A DNA stretch of 64,000 nucleotides from contig NZ_SCTW01000118.1 in assembly GCF_004322395.1 (NCBI RefSeq), forward strand, positions 1 to 64,000. The letters run 5' to 3'. This document shows positions 50,117 to 62,831 of this stretch, piece by piece. The translations under genes were made by a program, and so were the position numbers. Under the pieces are notes generated by a model. The model worked only from the letters and a program-made list of their open reading frames with translations. It made no database searches and was not told where the DNA came from. Origin of the DNA: Methylobacter sp. (GTDB taxonomy: Bacteria; Pseudomonadota; Gammaproteobacteria; Methylococcales; Methylomonadaceae). Position 1 is the stretch's first letter; the number at the start of each line of letters is the position of its first letter.

Positions 50117-50243
50117 GATTGTTAATATGTTTGTTGAGTTGAGAGTATTTTACCCTATATAAGGTCAGTGTGATAAATCACAAGGCTTTTGATCTGACAA
50201 GCTGTGCTACAGTACGCGCATCAAACGATAAACCCAACTATTA

Positions 50244-50340
50244 GAATAGAACGCAGATGACGCTGATAACTATGATAAGCGCAGATAATTCAAGAAAAAT
50301 CTTACTTAATCATAGTTATCAGCGTCATCTGCGTTCCATT
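50244..50340. repeat. GAACGCAGATGACGCTGAT-type inverted repeat (copy 2)
   Basis: 28-nt perfect arms 50249-50276 / 50309-50336. Confidence 0.9.
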
Positions 50341-50348
50341 GTGCCTAT

Positions 50349-51341
50349 ATGATCGAAACCATTTACATCGAAGAAGCCGTCCGGCAACACCCGCGAGTTC
50401 TTGATATTGTCGCGCGGTTTCCGCAAGCCAAGAAAATAACCTGCGGCCGTTACGGCGAAGTATTTAACCCTAAAGCGCAAAATTTCCGCTTGCAAAAGCA
50501 ACAACCGGCCTTGATTCTGGCAGAAAAATATAAGAGCTTTGCGTTACCAGCACCTTTGGGATACGGCATCGGATCAGTAAGAAACTACTACTTTTCGCAC
50601 ATGCTCAACTGTCTGTACGATTGCCGTTATTGTTTTTTGCAGGGCATGTACCAGTCGGCCAACTATGTTCTGTTCGTCAATTACGAGGATTTCCAGCAAG
50701 ACATCCGGCAACTGTGCGCTGAGTCGCCGAATGAAAACCTGCATTTTTTTTCCGGCTACGATTGCGATAGTTTGGCTTTGGAGCCGGTAACCGGCTTTGC
50801 CGAACAGTTTTTGCCGTTTTTTGCAACGCTGCCTAATGCCTGGCTGGAATTAAGAACCAAAAGCACCCAAGTCAGAGGCCTGTTAAATCGAGAGCCGTTG
50901 CCCCGCTGTATTGTGGCGTTCAGCCTGTCGCCGGATGAGATAGCCGAAAAAGTCGAAGCTAAAGCGCCATCGGTGCAGCGCCGTCTGGATGCGTTGTGCA
51001 AGTTGCAGGAACAGGGCTGGCAGATCGGGTTGCGTTTCGATCCGCTGATTTATCAATCCGGCTATCAACAGCAGTACCGGCAGCTATTCGAGCAGGTCTT
51101 TTCCCGAATCGACTTAAACCGGCTGCATTCGGTCAGCCTTGGCGTATTCAGGCTACCGGAGAACTTTTTTAAAAAAGTGCATAAACTTTATCCTGAAGAA
51201 AAACTCTTTGCAGGTCCGCTGGACACACAGCAAGGCATGGTTTCCTACAAGCAGGAACTGGAGCGGGAGATGATGAACTATTGCACCGAGCAGCTTTTAA
51301 ACTACATTCCAGCCGACAGATTTTTCCCATGCACACTGTAA
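50349..51341 (+). CDS. radical SAM protein, SplB-like (spore photoproduct lyase family)
   Basis: NYYFSHMLNCLYDCRYCFLQGMYQSANYVLFVNYEDF, CX3CX2C cluster motif as in SplB family. Confidence 0.82.
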   Translation: MIETIYIEEAVRQHPRVLDIVARFPQAKKITCGRYGEVFNPKAQNFRLQKQQPALILAEKYKSFALPAPLGYGIGSVRNYYFSHMLNCLYDCRYCFLQGMYQSANYVLFVNYEDFQQDIRQLCAESPNENLHFFSGYDCDSLALEPVTGFAEQFLPFFATLPNAWLELRTKSTQVRGLLNREPLPRCIVAFSLSPDEIAEKVEAKAPSVQRRLDALCKLQEQGWQIGLRFDPLIYQSGYQQQYRQLFEQVFSRIDLNRLHSVSLGVFRLPENFFKKVHKLYPEEKLFAGPLDTQQGMVSYKQELEREMMNYCTEQLLNYIPADRFFPCTL

Positions 51342-52051
51342 AACGCACGGTCCTGGTGACAGGAGCCAGTTCCGGCATAGGCCGGGCCATCGCCAGGAAT
51401 TTATTGCAGCAAGGGCACCATGTGATTGGCGTGTCCCGTGATCGCAGCAAGTTTGACCGGCAGATGGATAGCTTCAGTGTCGTACAACTGGACTTAAGCC
51501 GGTTAAACGAACTGCCGCAAAAAATCCGCGAACTGGAGCAAGCCTTCCCCGAAATCGATGCGGTAATTTTTTGCGCCGGACGAGGGCAGTTCGGTTCGGT
51601 GGAAGAATTTTCCTATGCGCAAATCGAGGACCTTATGGCCTTAAATTTTACCAGTCAGGCCTTTTTGGTTAGAGCATTACTGCCTGCTTTAAAGCGCAAA
51701 GATCATGGCGATTTGATTTTTATCGGTTCGGAGGCGGCGTTAAAAGGTAGCCGCAAAGGCGCAATGTACTGTGCCGCCAAGTTTGCGGTGCGCGGCTTTA
51801 CCCAAGCCTTGCGCGAAGAGTGCGGGAAAAGCAATGTGCGGGTCTGCCTGATCAATCCCGGCATGGTTAAAACCGCATTTTTTGAACAATTGTCTTTTGA
51901 GCCGGGCGATCATCAAAGCAACTTTATTGAGCCGGAAGATGTCGCCGAAGCCGTGTCCTACGTGCTTAATTCGCGGGCGCAGATAGTGATCGATGAAATC
52001 AATCTGAGTCCTTTGAATAAGGTCGTGAAATTTAAAAAATTTCCTGAGTAG
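51329..52051 (+). CDS. short-chain dehydrogenase/reductase
   Basis: VLVTGASSGIGRAIARNLLQQGHHV...MYCAAKFAVRGFTQALREE; ATG at 51329 overlaps the SplB-like stop. Confidence 0.88.
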   Translation: MHTVKRTVLVTGASSGIGRAIARNLLQQGHHVIGVSRDRSKFDRQMDSFSVVQLDLSRLNELPQKIRELEQAFPEIDAVIFCAGRGQFGSVEEFSYAQIEDLMALNFTSQAFLVRALLPALKRKDHGDLIFIGSEAALKGSRKGAMYCAAKFAVRGFTQALREECGKSNVRVCLINPGMVKTAFFEQLSFEPGDHQSNFIEPEDVAEAVSYVLNSRAQIVIDEINLSPLNKVVKFKKFPE

Positions 52052-52171
52052 AGAAGCGTCAGCCAAACAAGTACTGTGCTATCTCGCGTAGGGCTTGCCG
52101 ATATGAGGGTTATTAAGCTTCCTGGATCAAGGCCTTGAAGCACATTAAGCCCCTTACAACGAGAATTTCTG

Positions 52172-52855
52172 TCAGGCATAATTCCGCTCACCAAACAACG
52201 CTGTGCCTATTCGGACGATGGTCGAACCTTCAACTATCGCAGCTTTTAAATCCCCGGTCATGCCGAACGAGAAGGTATCCAGCTCGGGTCGATGCAATTC
52301 TACAACGGCCTGATGCAGGATTTTATAGGGTTGGCGTTGCTGCTCGAAATCCTGTTGCGGAGCTGGAATGGCCATTACGCCGCGCAAGTTCAGATTAGGC
52401 AGCTTGGCGACTTGTTCACACAATTGCGGCAATTCGGCCAGAGTAATGCCGGACTTGCTCGGTTCATCGCTGATATTGACTTGCAAACAAATATTTAATG
52501 GCGGCAAATGAGCTGGGCGCTGAGCGCTCAGGCGCTCGGCTATTTTTAAACTATCGACACTGTGCACCCAATCGAAATGCATCGCTAACGGCTTGGTTTT
52601 ATTGGATTGGATGGGGCCGATAAAGTGCCAGGTAATATCGTAAGCGCCCAGCTCCAGTTGTTTTCTTAATGCTTCCTGCAAATAATTTTCGCCGAAATGA
52701 CGTTGCCCGGCTTGATAGGCGGCGGCAATATCTTCGGCCGGTTTGGTTTTGCTGACGGCTAATAACAGTACCGAGCCGGGTTGGCGGTTGCAGGCAAGTT
52801 CTGCATCGTTGATTTGCGAACGTATTTGTTTGAGTCTTTGAGCTATGGTGGTCAT
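52172..52855 (-). CDS. yggS: PLP homeostasis protein (YggS/PLPBP)
   Basis: LLAVSKTKPAEDIAAAYQAGQRHFGENYLQEAL...WHFIGPIQSNKTK...SFGMTGDLKAAI. Confidence 0.95.
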   Translation of the reverse strand: MTTIAQRLKQIRSQINDAELACNRQPGSVLLLAVSKTKPAEDIAAAYQAGQRHFGENYLQEALRKQLELGAYDITWHFIGPIQSNKTKPLAMHFDWVHSVDSLKIAERLSAQRPAHLPPLNICLQVNISDEPSKSGITLAELPQLCEQVAKLPNLNLRGVMAIPAPQQDFEQQRQPYKILHQAVVELHRPELDTFSFGMTGDLKAAIVEGSTIVRIGTALFGERNYA

Positions 52856-52974
52856 TGGTTATCGATTATTAAGTAACACAATCGGCAAAAACTAACACAA
52901 CACCATACATTCAAAAAACAAAAAGATGAACTATGCTATAAAGATAATTTTATTTTTGTCTTCATGAGGATGTT

Positions 52975-54012
52975 ATGGATATTGCCGAATTACTGGCTTT
53001 TTCAGCTAAAAACAAAGCGTCGGATTTACATTTATCGGCGGGGCTACCGCCTATGATTAGGGTTGATGGCGATATTCGGCGAATCAATATTCCCGCTTTG
53101 GATCATAAGGAAGTGCATGCGCTGATTTATGACATCATGAATGACAAGCAACGTAAAGATTATGAAGAATTTTTGGAAACCGATTTTTCATTTGAGTTAC
53201 CCGGCATCGCCCGGTTTCGTGTTAATGCTTTTAACCAGAATCGTGGCGCAGGCGCTGTATTCAGAACGATTCCATCAACCATATTAAGCTTGGAAGACTT
53301 GAAAGCACCCAAATTCTTTGAAGAGTTATGCCAAAAACCGCGCGGCCTAATTCTGGTTACCGGCCCGACCGGCTCCGGCAAGTCGACTACTTTGGCGGCG
53401 ATGATTAATCATATTAATACCAATGATTATGCGCACATACTTACTGTTGAGGACCCTATCGAATTTGTTCATGAAAGCCAGAAATCCCTGATTAACCAGC
53501 GGGAAGTTCATCGCGATACCCATGGTTTTAATGAAGCGTTGCGCTCGGCATTGCGGGAAGATCCCGATATTATTCTGGTCGGTGAAATGCGCGATCTGGA
53601 AACCATACGATTGGCCATGACTGCCGCTGAAACAGGCCACCTTGTTTTCGGCACATTGCATACGACCTCCGCTGCTAAAACGATAGACCGTATTATTGAC
53701 GTATTTCCTGCTGCCGAAAAAGACATGATTCGGGCCATGTTGTCTGAATCGTTGCAGGCGGTTATTTCACAAACTTTGCTGAAGAAAATCGGCGGCGGCC
53801 GTGTCGCCGCACATGAAATTATGGTCGGTACGGCCGCTATCAGGAACTTGATTCGCGAAGCCAAAGTGGCGCAAATGTATTCTGCGATTCAAACCGGACG
53901 CAAGGACGGCATGCAGACGCTGGATCAAAATATGAAAGAATTAGTTGATAAAGGTCTCATCACTGCAAAAATGGCAATGGAAAAGGCCGTTAATAAGGAT
54001 ATGTTCCGCTAG
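52975..54012 (+). CDS. pilT: type IV pilus retraction ATPase PilT
   Basis: MDIAELLAFSAKNKASDLHLSAGLPPMIRVDGDIRRI...VTGPTGSGKSTTLAAMI. Confidence 0.96.
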   Translation: MDIAELLAFSAKNKASDLHLSAGLPPMIRVDGDIRRINIPALDHKEVHALIYDIMNDKQRKDYEEFLETDFSFELPGIARFRVNAFNQNRGAGAVFRTIPSTILSLEDLKAPKFFEELCQKPRGLILVTGPTGSGKSTTLAAMINHINTNDYAHILTVEDPIEFVHESQKSLINQREVHRDTHGFNEALRSALREDPDIILVGEMRDLETIRLAMTAAETGHLVFGTLHTTSAAKTIDRIIDVFPAAEKDMIRAMLSESLQAVISQTLLKKIGGGRVAAHEIMVGTAAIRNLIREAKVAQMYSAIQTGRKDGMQTLDQNMKELVDKGLITAKMAMEKAVNKDMFR

Positions 54013-54141
54013 GATATTCATTCTAAAAAAATTGCACTGGAGCGGTTTTCACATTATTCAACTGCGGTTTTTAGAATTATATGGGCTCCAGAAACGGATA
54101 ATTGGTAAAATCGCCCAATTTAACACCCCCAGCGAGAACTT

Positions 54142-55035
54142 ATGACCGCTCCAGAAGCTCTATACCAATCAACATTGTCGTCTTTAAAGCTCCGCGCTCG
54201 CGGCAAAGTACGGGATATTTACGACATTGACGACAAGCACATGCTGATTGTGACCACTGATCGGCTGTCTGCATTCGATGTTATTTTGCCCGATCCGATT
54301 CCCGGCAAAGGCCGTGTTTTAACCAACGTGTCCAATTTTTGGTTTGAAAAAATGAAACACGTAATGCCTAATCACCTGTCCGATGTTCCGCTGGAACAGG
54401 TCGTGCCCGATGCTACCGAGCGTGCGCAGATTGAAGGCCGCGCTATCGTCGTCAAATTGTTAAAACCGCTGCCTGTTGAAGCGATTGTGCGTGGTTACCT
54501 GATCGGCTCCGGCTGGAAAGATTACCAAAAGTCCGGCGCTGTCTGCGGCATTAAATTGCCCGAAGGATTGCAACAAGCGCAGCAATTACTGGAACCGATC
54601 TATACGCCGTCTACAAAAGCCGAGGTGGATCAGCATGACGAGAATGTTTCTTTTGAAAAAACCGTCGAATTGATGGGGCAGGACTTGGCCGAAAAAGTGC
54701 GCGACGCCAGCCTGAAACTGTACAAGGAAGCCGCTGCCTACGCTAAAGAACGGGGCATTATTATTGCCGACACCAAATTTGAATTCGGTATCGACGATAA
54801 CGGCGTTTTATATTTGATTGATGAGGCGTTGACTCCCGATTCATCGCGCTTTTGGCCTGCGGATCAATATCAGGTAGGCATCAGTCCGCCCAGTTTCGAC
54901 AAGCAATATATCCGTGATTACCTGGAGACACTAGACTGGAATAAAACCGCGCCGGGCCCGCATCTTCCGGCTGAAGTAGCTGAGTATTGCGCGGCGAAAT
55001 ACCGTGAAGCGGAAATCAGGTTAACCCAAGGTTGA
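54142..55035 (+). CDS. purC: phosphoribosylaminoimidazole-succinocarboxamide synthase
   Basis: [50 protein letters not shown]. Confidence 0.97.
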   Translation: MTAPEALYQSTLSSLKLRARGKVRDIYDIDDKHMLIVTTDRLSAFDVILPDPIPGKGRVLTNVSNFWFEKMKHVMPNHLSDVPLEQVVPDATERAQIEGRAIVVKLLKPLPVEAIVRGYLIGSGWKDYQKSGAVCGIKLPEGLQQAQQLLEPIYTPSTKAEVDQHDENVSFEKTVELMGQDLAEKVRDASLKLYKEAAAYAKERGIIIADTKFEFGIDDNGVLYLIDEALTPDSSRFWPADQYQVGISPPSFDKQYIRDYLETLDWNKTAPGPHLPAEVAEYCAAKYREAEIRLTQG

Positions 55036-55060
55036 TTTTTAAGCTTAGATAAATCGGCTA

Positions 55061-55150
55061 GTCCACGAAAACCGCAAAGAACACGAAAATATTCAAACGC
55101 TATAGGCTGAAACGATCCACCCAAGCTTTGTCCTGGGCTTGCCGAAGGAG
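55061..55150. repeat. partial copy of the GTCCACGAAAA / CCTGAGCTTGTCGAAGG composite
   Basis: GTCCACGAAAACCGCAAAGAACACGAAAATATT followed by GTCCTGGGCTTGCCGAAGGAG. Confidence 0.55.
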
Positions 55151-55275
55151 CAAGAGAACCTCTTCCAGTGAATCCATTAAAACACGACATGTACGGGGAC
55201 TGTTGTGTGCAGCCTAAAGCCACTTGGCTTAACGAGAGAGACCACGATTAAAGCAACCAACCGTTGCATGGACCG

Positions 55276-55992
55276 TTAAAATTCGGCATCATGATAAACA
55301 TTCTGCACGTCGTCCAGATCGTTCAACAGGTCTAAAAATCTTTCAAATACTGCCAGATCATCACCGCTAATAGCCGTGACAGATCTTGGCACAAACTGTA
55401 TTTCGTCCACGTCAAAATCGATCTCGCCTAACGCATCCGCTAAGGCTTGCTTTGCCTTGAAATAGTCGGCCTGGGGTGTGAAAACAGTCACTTTTCCATC
55501 ATCGCTTTCAATATCGGTAACGTCCACATCGGCCGTAAGCAATGCTTCAAGAACAGCGTCCTCGTCATCATTTTTAAATGCCAAGATAGCGGCATGGTCA
55601 AACATGTGGCTGACCGTGCCTTGAGTGCCAATTTTACATTTTGTTTTGGTAAAACATTGGCGCACATCGCCAAAAGTACGGTTAGGGTTATCGGTCAGGC
55701 AGTCGACAATGACCATGCAGCCGCCGGGGCCAAAGCCTTCATAGCGTGCAGGTGCGAAATCTTCGCCGCCTCCGCCCTTAGCTTTGTCGATTGCTTTTTC
55801 AATAACGTGAGTAGGCACCTGGTCTTTCTTGGCGCGCTCAATCAACCCCCGCAGTGCTAGATTTCCAGCAGGGTCAACACCTCCCGATTTAGCACTTACA
55901 TATATTTCGCGGCCATATTTGCTATAGACCTTTGCCTTAGCATCAGACGTTTTGGCCATGGACACTTTACGGTTTTGATAGGCTCTACCCAT
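55276..55992 (-). CDS. yebC: YebC/PmpR (TACO1) family protein
   Basis: [54 protein letters not shown]. Confidence 0.94.
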   Translation of the reverse strand: MGRAYQNRKVSMAKTSDAKAKVYSKYGREIYVSAKSGGVDPAGNLALRGLIERAKKDQVPTHVIEKAIDKAKGGGGEDFAPARYEGFGPGGCMVIVDCLTDNPNRTFGDVRQCFTKTKCKIGTQGTVSHMFDHAAILAFKNDDEDAVLEALLTADVDVTDIESDDGKVTVFTPQADYFKAKQALADALGEIDFDVDEIQFVPRSVTAISGDDLAVFERFLDLLNDLDDVQNVYHDAEF

Positions 55993-56810
55993 TTGGTTGT
56001 TGCTCCATTACATAGATAAATATTTAAATTCTACAGATAAGTATTTGTATAGGGAACCCATTTCATACCAGTTGCCGTGTGACGGAAAGTACTTGTCGAA
56101 TAATTCAGCTATTTTGATCTTTTCTACCGGCGCTAACAGAGCAGTGGAATATTACCTATCCGTTCGGTTCTTATTATGTTAAGCGCTATCACTCCGGCAA
56201 ACGATAGTAACAGTGGTAATTAAAAATCTTAGATAAAGTTAAAGCCTGATGAACAATGTACGTCAACGTACAGATATTTCGGCCGGTTAATCGTATCATT
56301 TTTTCAAATGGATGAATTGTCGTCTCTTGTCACTGCTTCGGATATAACTCGAGCGGATTTTGTTTTAGCAATGTTCAGCCCCTTCATTACGAAAGATTAA
56401 ATATGAGGAAAACTTATGATTCCGACTAAAGCTAAATCCATATCCTTCCGGAGTGAAAATGACCCCTTCACTTTGCTCACTGGCAACCACGAAAAGTGAA
56501 AACTTATTTACCGTATACGCCAAAATTTCTGAAAACGATGACAATAGCGATGTGAAAAAGATGTTGGTACAGCAAAATACGCCAAGAGCTGATTATTCAC
56601 ACGCAAAAGGAAAAAGACAAGATTTTCGTTAAGGAAAAAAATGGCTGGCATGGATACAACCGTATTGGGCAAAAGGATAAGCGAGTGTAAGGATGATCAT
56701 ACTGCGGTGATGAAAATGGATAAGGAGATGGACACAGTGGTAAGCGATGAAGCGGAAAATGGCTGAATAGCTTTTCCAATTTATATCTAAATATCAGCTT
56801 TTTAAATTAA

Positions 56811-57269
56811 TTGGAGGCAGTGATGAATATACGTACATTCACCCTATCTATTGGTATTATTTATTTACTTGTTGGCATATTAGGTTTCATTCCGGCCTTA
56901 ATGACGGCTCCACCCCAAAATGCTCCGGTCATGTCATCGCCATATAGTTTGCTGTTCGGTATGTTTCCGATAAACACCCTGCACAATATCGTGCATTTGG
57001 GTATTGGTGCATGGGGTATCTTGGCTTATAAAGATATTGACGACGCCCGTGTTTATGCTCGCTGCCTCGCCGTTCTGTATGGCGCACTTGCCGTGTTTGG
57101 GCTTATCCCCGGTTTGAGTACACTCTTCGGGTTGGTTCCGCTTTTCGGCCATGACGTCTGGCTGCATTTGCTGACAGCATTAGCAGCGGCTTATTTCGGT
57201 TTCGTGTCGCCTGTAACGGTGGAAATGGGGCATTCAAGACAGCCGGATAAATCGGGCCGAGTCTCTTGA
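56811..57269 (+). CDS. DUF4383-like four-TM membrane protein
   Basis: SIGIIYLLVGILGFIPAL...FGMFPINTLHNIVHLGIGAWGILAY; likely ATG start 56823. Confidence 0.75.
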   Translation: MEAVMNIRTFTLSIGIIYLLVGILGFIPALMTAPPQNAPVMSSPYSLLFGMFPINTLHNIVHLGIGAWGILAYKDIDDARVYARCLAVLYGALAVFGLIPGLSTLFGLVPLFGHDVWLHLLTALAAAYFGFVSPVTVEMGHSRQPDKSGRVS

Positions 57270-57712
57270 TACCTTGTTGTTGATTCAACCAGCTTGATCT
57301 TGAAGCGTTTCAGGACACTTTATTTATTTTAAGCAGTGCGTGCGAATCGTATTTGGCAGAGAGACTGTATTTTATGTCTGTTAATTAGTTCATGTTCAAG
57401 GTGGCCGGCATGTTTGCTCGTATATCTGATCTTCCACAGATGATTTTCGGCCAAGAAACACCAAGTTTGAGAGTCAGCTGTGGATAGGATGGCAACAGCC
57501 AATTAACTGCAATGGCACCCCGGGATGTCTACAAAGAGCCCCGGGGCGCCAAGGGATGGTAAAATTCAACATCGCAAAAAGACAACCGCGTCAAAAACGA
57601 TCAGAATAGTCTCAAAGACCGCCCCGGCTTTTCCCGAGGATCTACGCTTTTGCATGAGAAGTATAAAAATCCTGTTCCATGCTGCTTATTAGGAACCATC
57701 CATAATGTCAGG

Positions 57713-59260
57713 TTAAGGTTGATCATGCCTGCGAGCGGCCAAATGCTTTAGCCTTAACCCCGTTAACAGCAATGTTACCGTGTAAATTGCCAAACCTATT
57801 CCTATCCATTTCACCAAATTGATCACGCGGGTCAAGGAATTCCAGTGGTTCCACCAGTCAGCATCGACAAAATAATACAACCCGGCCGACATTGCTCCGG
57901 CAGCCAGCGATACTCTGACACAAAACAGCCGCCAGCCGTCTGCCGGTCGGTACACATTGTCTCTTTGCAATTTTATCAGTAATAAAGCGGCGTTAAAAAA
58001 AGCGCCCAAAGATGTCGCTAAAGCCAACCCCGCATGCGCCAGCGGGAAAACCAGCGCCAGATTCAGTCCTAAGCTGACTATCATTGCATAAACCCCGTAC
58101 CGAACCGGCGTTTTCATATCGCCGCGCGAGGTAAAGCCCGGTACCAGCACTTTAATCAGGATAAAACCCAGCAAACCAAACGAATACGCCTTTAAACTCC
58201 GCCCTGCAAAATGAACATCACTGGCGCCGAATTCATTATATTGAAACAGCGTTGATAGCATCGGTTCAGCCAACAACAGCAACCCGATAGTAGCAGGAAG
58301 CCCTACCAAAACAACCAGTCGCAAACCCCAATCCAGTGCATTTGAAAAAGCGGCGGCGTCTTCCGCAGCATGGCTTTCGGATAAACTCGGTAAGATGACC
58401 GTTGCCAACGCAAGGCCTAAAATACCTAACGGAAACTCCACCAGACGGTCGGAATAATACAACCAGGACACACTACCAACGGTTAAGAACGAAGCAAATA
58501 ATGTATCCAGCAACAAATTAATCTGTGTCACCGAAACGCTAAAAATTGCCGGCAGCATCAGGCTTATAATCCGTTTAACGCCCGAGTCATCAAAGCCCAG
58601 TCTTAGTCTTGGCATCAGCCCCAATCGCATCAACGACGGAAACTGAAACAACAGCTGCACGATACCTGCAGCAAAAACACCCCAGGCTAATGCAATAATA
58701 GGTTCTTCCATCAATGGCGAAAGCCAGACTGCGGTGACGATCATACAGATATTCAGAAAAACCGGGGTTAGCGCGGGAATTGCAAATCTTCCATGCGCAT
58801 TTAAAATGCCTCCGGCAAAAGCCACCAACGCAATAAAAAACAGGTAAGGGAAGGTAATTTGCAGCAGCTGCACGGACAGCTGATATTGGTTTCCTTGCCA
58901 CATAAAACCGGGAGCCAGCAGCATGATAAGCACAGGGGCTGCAATTATGCCGATCAAGGTAATCAGCGCTAAAAACACCGATAGAGTTCCGGCTGTTTTA
59001 TCGATAAACTGCTTTAACTCGGCTTTGTTGTCACGCTCTTTATATTCGGACAACACCGGAACGAAGGCGTGTGCAAAAGCGCCTTCGGCAAATAATCGAC
59101 GCAGAAAATTGGGGATCTTGAACGCGACAAAAAATGCATCTGTTGCCGAATCTACGCCGAAAATATGTGCAATCAACATATCTCGGATAAATCCAAGGAT
59201 CCGTGAAATCAGGGTCATGCTGCCGACGACTACAGTTGATTTAAAAAGCTGCCTGCTCAA
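57713..59260 (-). CDS. murJ: lipid II flippase MurJ (MviN)
   Basis: TLISRILGFIRDMLIAHIFGVDSATDAFFVAFKIPNFLRRLFAEGAFAHAFVPVL. Confidence 0.96.
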   Translation of the reverse strand: MSRQLFKSTVVVGSMTLISRILGFIRDMLIAHIFGVDSATDAFFVAFKIPNFLRRLFAEGAFAHAFVPVLSEYKERDNKAELKQFIDKTAGTLSVFLALITLIGIIAAPVLIMLLAPGFMWQGNQYQLSVQLLQITFPYLFFIALVAFAGGILNAHGRFAIPALTPVFLNICMIVTAVWLSPLMEEPIIALAWGVFAAGIVQLLFQFPSLMRLGLMPRLRLGFDDSGVKRIISLMLPAIFSVSVTQINLLLDTLFASFLTVGSVSWLYYSDRLVEFPLGILGLALATVILPSLSESHAAEDAAAFSNALDWGLRLVVLVGLPATIGLLLLAEPMLSTLFQYNEFGASDVHFAGRSLKAYSFGLLGFILIKVLVPGFTSRGDMKTPVRYGVYAMIVSLGLNLALVFPLAHAGLALATSLGAFFNAALLLIKLQRDNVYRPADGWRLFCVRVSLAAGAMSAGLYYFVDADWWNHWNSLTRVINLVKWIGIGLAIYTVTLLLTGLRLKHLAARRHDQP

Positions 59261-59357
59261 TGCCGCTCCTGTTGTGTTACTTTAAAAATTTGACAATAAT
59301 ATCATTTATACAGATAATGCACGGCTTAATTAACTTACCACAAAGAATCGAGAAACT

Positions 59358-59621
59358 ATGGCTAATACAGCACAAGCTAAGAAGCGTGCGCGACAAGCGG
59401 AAAAAAGCCGTATTCGCAACGCAGGACAACGTAGCAACTTACGCACTTTCATCAAAAAAATCATTGCCGCAGTTAAGCTTGGCGACAAAGAAAAAGCGCA
59501 AGCAGCCTACAACACTGCCGTTCCGATTATCGATTCCGCAGTTACCAAAGGTATTATTCACAAGAATAAAGCCGCACGCGGTAAAAGCAGACTGAACGCA
59601 AAAGTAAAAGCTATCGCTTAA
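59358..59621 (+). CDS. rpsT: 30S ribosomal protein S20
   Basis: [34 protein letters not shown]. Confidence 0.97.
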   Translation: MANTAQAKKRARQAEKSRIRNAGQRSNLRTFIKKIIAAVKLGDKEKAQAAYNTAVPIIDSAVTKGIIHKNKAARGKSRLNAKVKAIA

Positions 59622-59641
59622 TCGCTTTATCTTTATATAAT

Positions 59642-59679
59642 AAAAAAAGGCCGGACTCTTTGAGCTTCGGCCTTTTTTT
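59642..59679. terminator. bidirectional intrinsic terminator between rpsT and proB
   Basis: AAAAAAAGGCCG-N-CGGCCTTTTTTT. Confidence 0.85.
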
Positions 59680-59695
59680 ATTGCTTTTGAGTCAT

Positions 59696-61841
<2,146 letters not shown>

Positions 61842-61880
61842 TCACATGCCGCCAAACTTCAAACTCAACCGATAAAAACA

Positions 61881-61914
61881 AAAAAAGCCCCGCCATAAAC
61901 GGCGGAGCTTTTTT
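61881..61914. terminator. intrinsic terminator between rpmA and obgE
   Basis: AAAAAAGCCCCGCC-ATAAAC-GGCGGAGCTTTTTT. Confidence 0.8.
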
Positions 61915-61984
61915 AAAGTTGCCGGATTACTTAAAAACCCGACTTAACTGTCCCGCCATATTAATAGCGCGATAGTTGTGTGCC

Positions 61985-62242
61985 TTATGCAGCAACAATA
62001 CTGACAAATTTACGGCTATCAGGGCCTTTAACCTGAAAAACCACTTTGCCGTCAGCTGTCGCAAACAAAGTATGATCTTTTCCGCAACCTACATTATCAC
62101 CCGCGTGAAACTGGGTTCCACGTTGACGAACGATAATATTGCCTGCCGTTACAGTCTCGCCACCGTAACGTTTAACACCTAATCTTTTCGCATTAGAGTC
62201 GCGTCCGTTACGGGTACTACCGCCAGCTTTCTTATGAGCCAT
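61985..62242 (-). CDS. rpmA: 50S ribosomal protein L27
   Basis: [43 protein letters not shown]. Confidence 0.97.
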   Translation of the reverse strand: MAHKKAGGSTRNGRDSNAKRLGVKRYGGETVTAGNIIVRQRGTQFHAGDNVGCGKDHTLFATADGKVVFQVKGPDSRKFVSIVAA

Positions 62243-62259
62243 TTGTAACTCCTGATATC

Positions 62260-62571
62260 TTAAGCAGAAATGCCAGTAATCTGGACTTCTGTATAGTACT
62301 GACGATGCCCCATTTGTTTCATATGGTGCTTACGTCTTCTGAATTTAATAATTTTAACTTTGTCGTGCCTACCTTGAGACAAGACTGTCGCTGTAACTTT
62401 GCCGCCTTCGATAAAAGGCATGCCGACCTTAACAGCATCGTCTGACTGAACCATCAGAACTTTATCGAACTCAATGCTGTCGCCTTCGCCTAGCTCCAGT
62501 TTTTCTATTTTTAAGTAAGTACCTTCTTCTACGCGGTACTGTTTACCACCTGTTTGAATTACCGCATACAT
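62260..62571 (-). CDS. rplU: 50S ribosomal protein L21
   Basis: [39 protein letters not shown]; track start 62589 is probably 6 codons too long. Confidence 0.95.
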   Translation of the reverse strand: MYAVIQTGGKQYRVEEGTYLKIEKLELGEGDSIEFDKVLMVQSDDAVKVGMPFIEGGKVTATVLSQGRHDKVKIIKFRRRKHHMKQMGHRQYYTEVQITGISA

Positions 62572-62831
62572 CGGCGCAAGCTCCATCAAGCATTAATCTG
62601 TTTAAAGTAAACAAAAAATTATATTTTTAAAACAAAGTCGAGTCAATCTAAATTGAACTAAAACTCTAAATAACTTATCAAAAGAGTATAAACTAAGCTA
62701 TTGCAATCAATCTAACTCATCAATAGCATGGGCCATTAACGTTTTATTAAGTTATAATAGTTTAACAGACTTTGATTTTCATGGCTATCGCCCTGAAAAG
62801 TAACCCAAACATACACACGCAACACTACATA

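Noticed and set aside
57480-57660. GC-rich non-coding stretch before murJ's 3' end as a possible ncRNA
   Set aside because: Contains a short CCCCGGGG-type palindrome but no clear promoter or terminator; not enough evidence.
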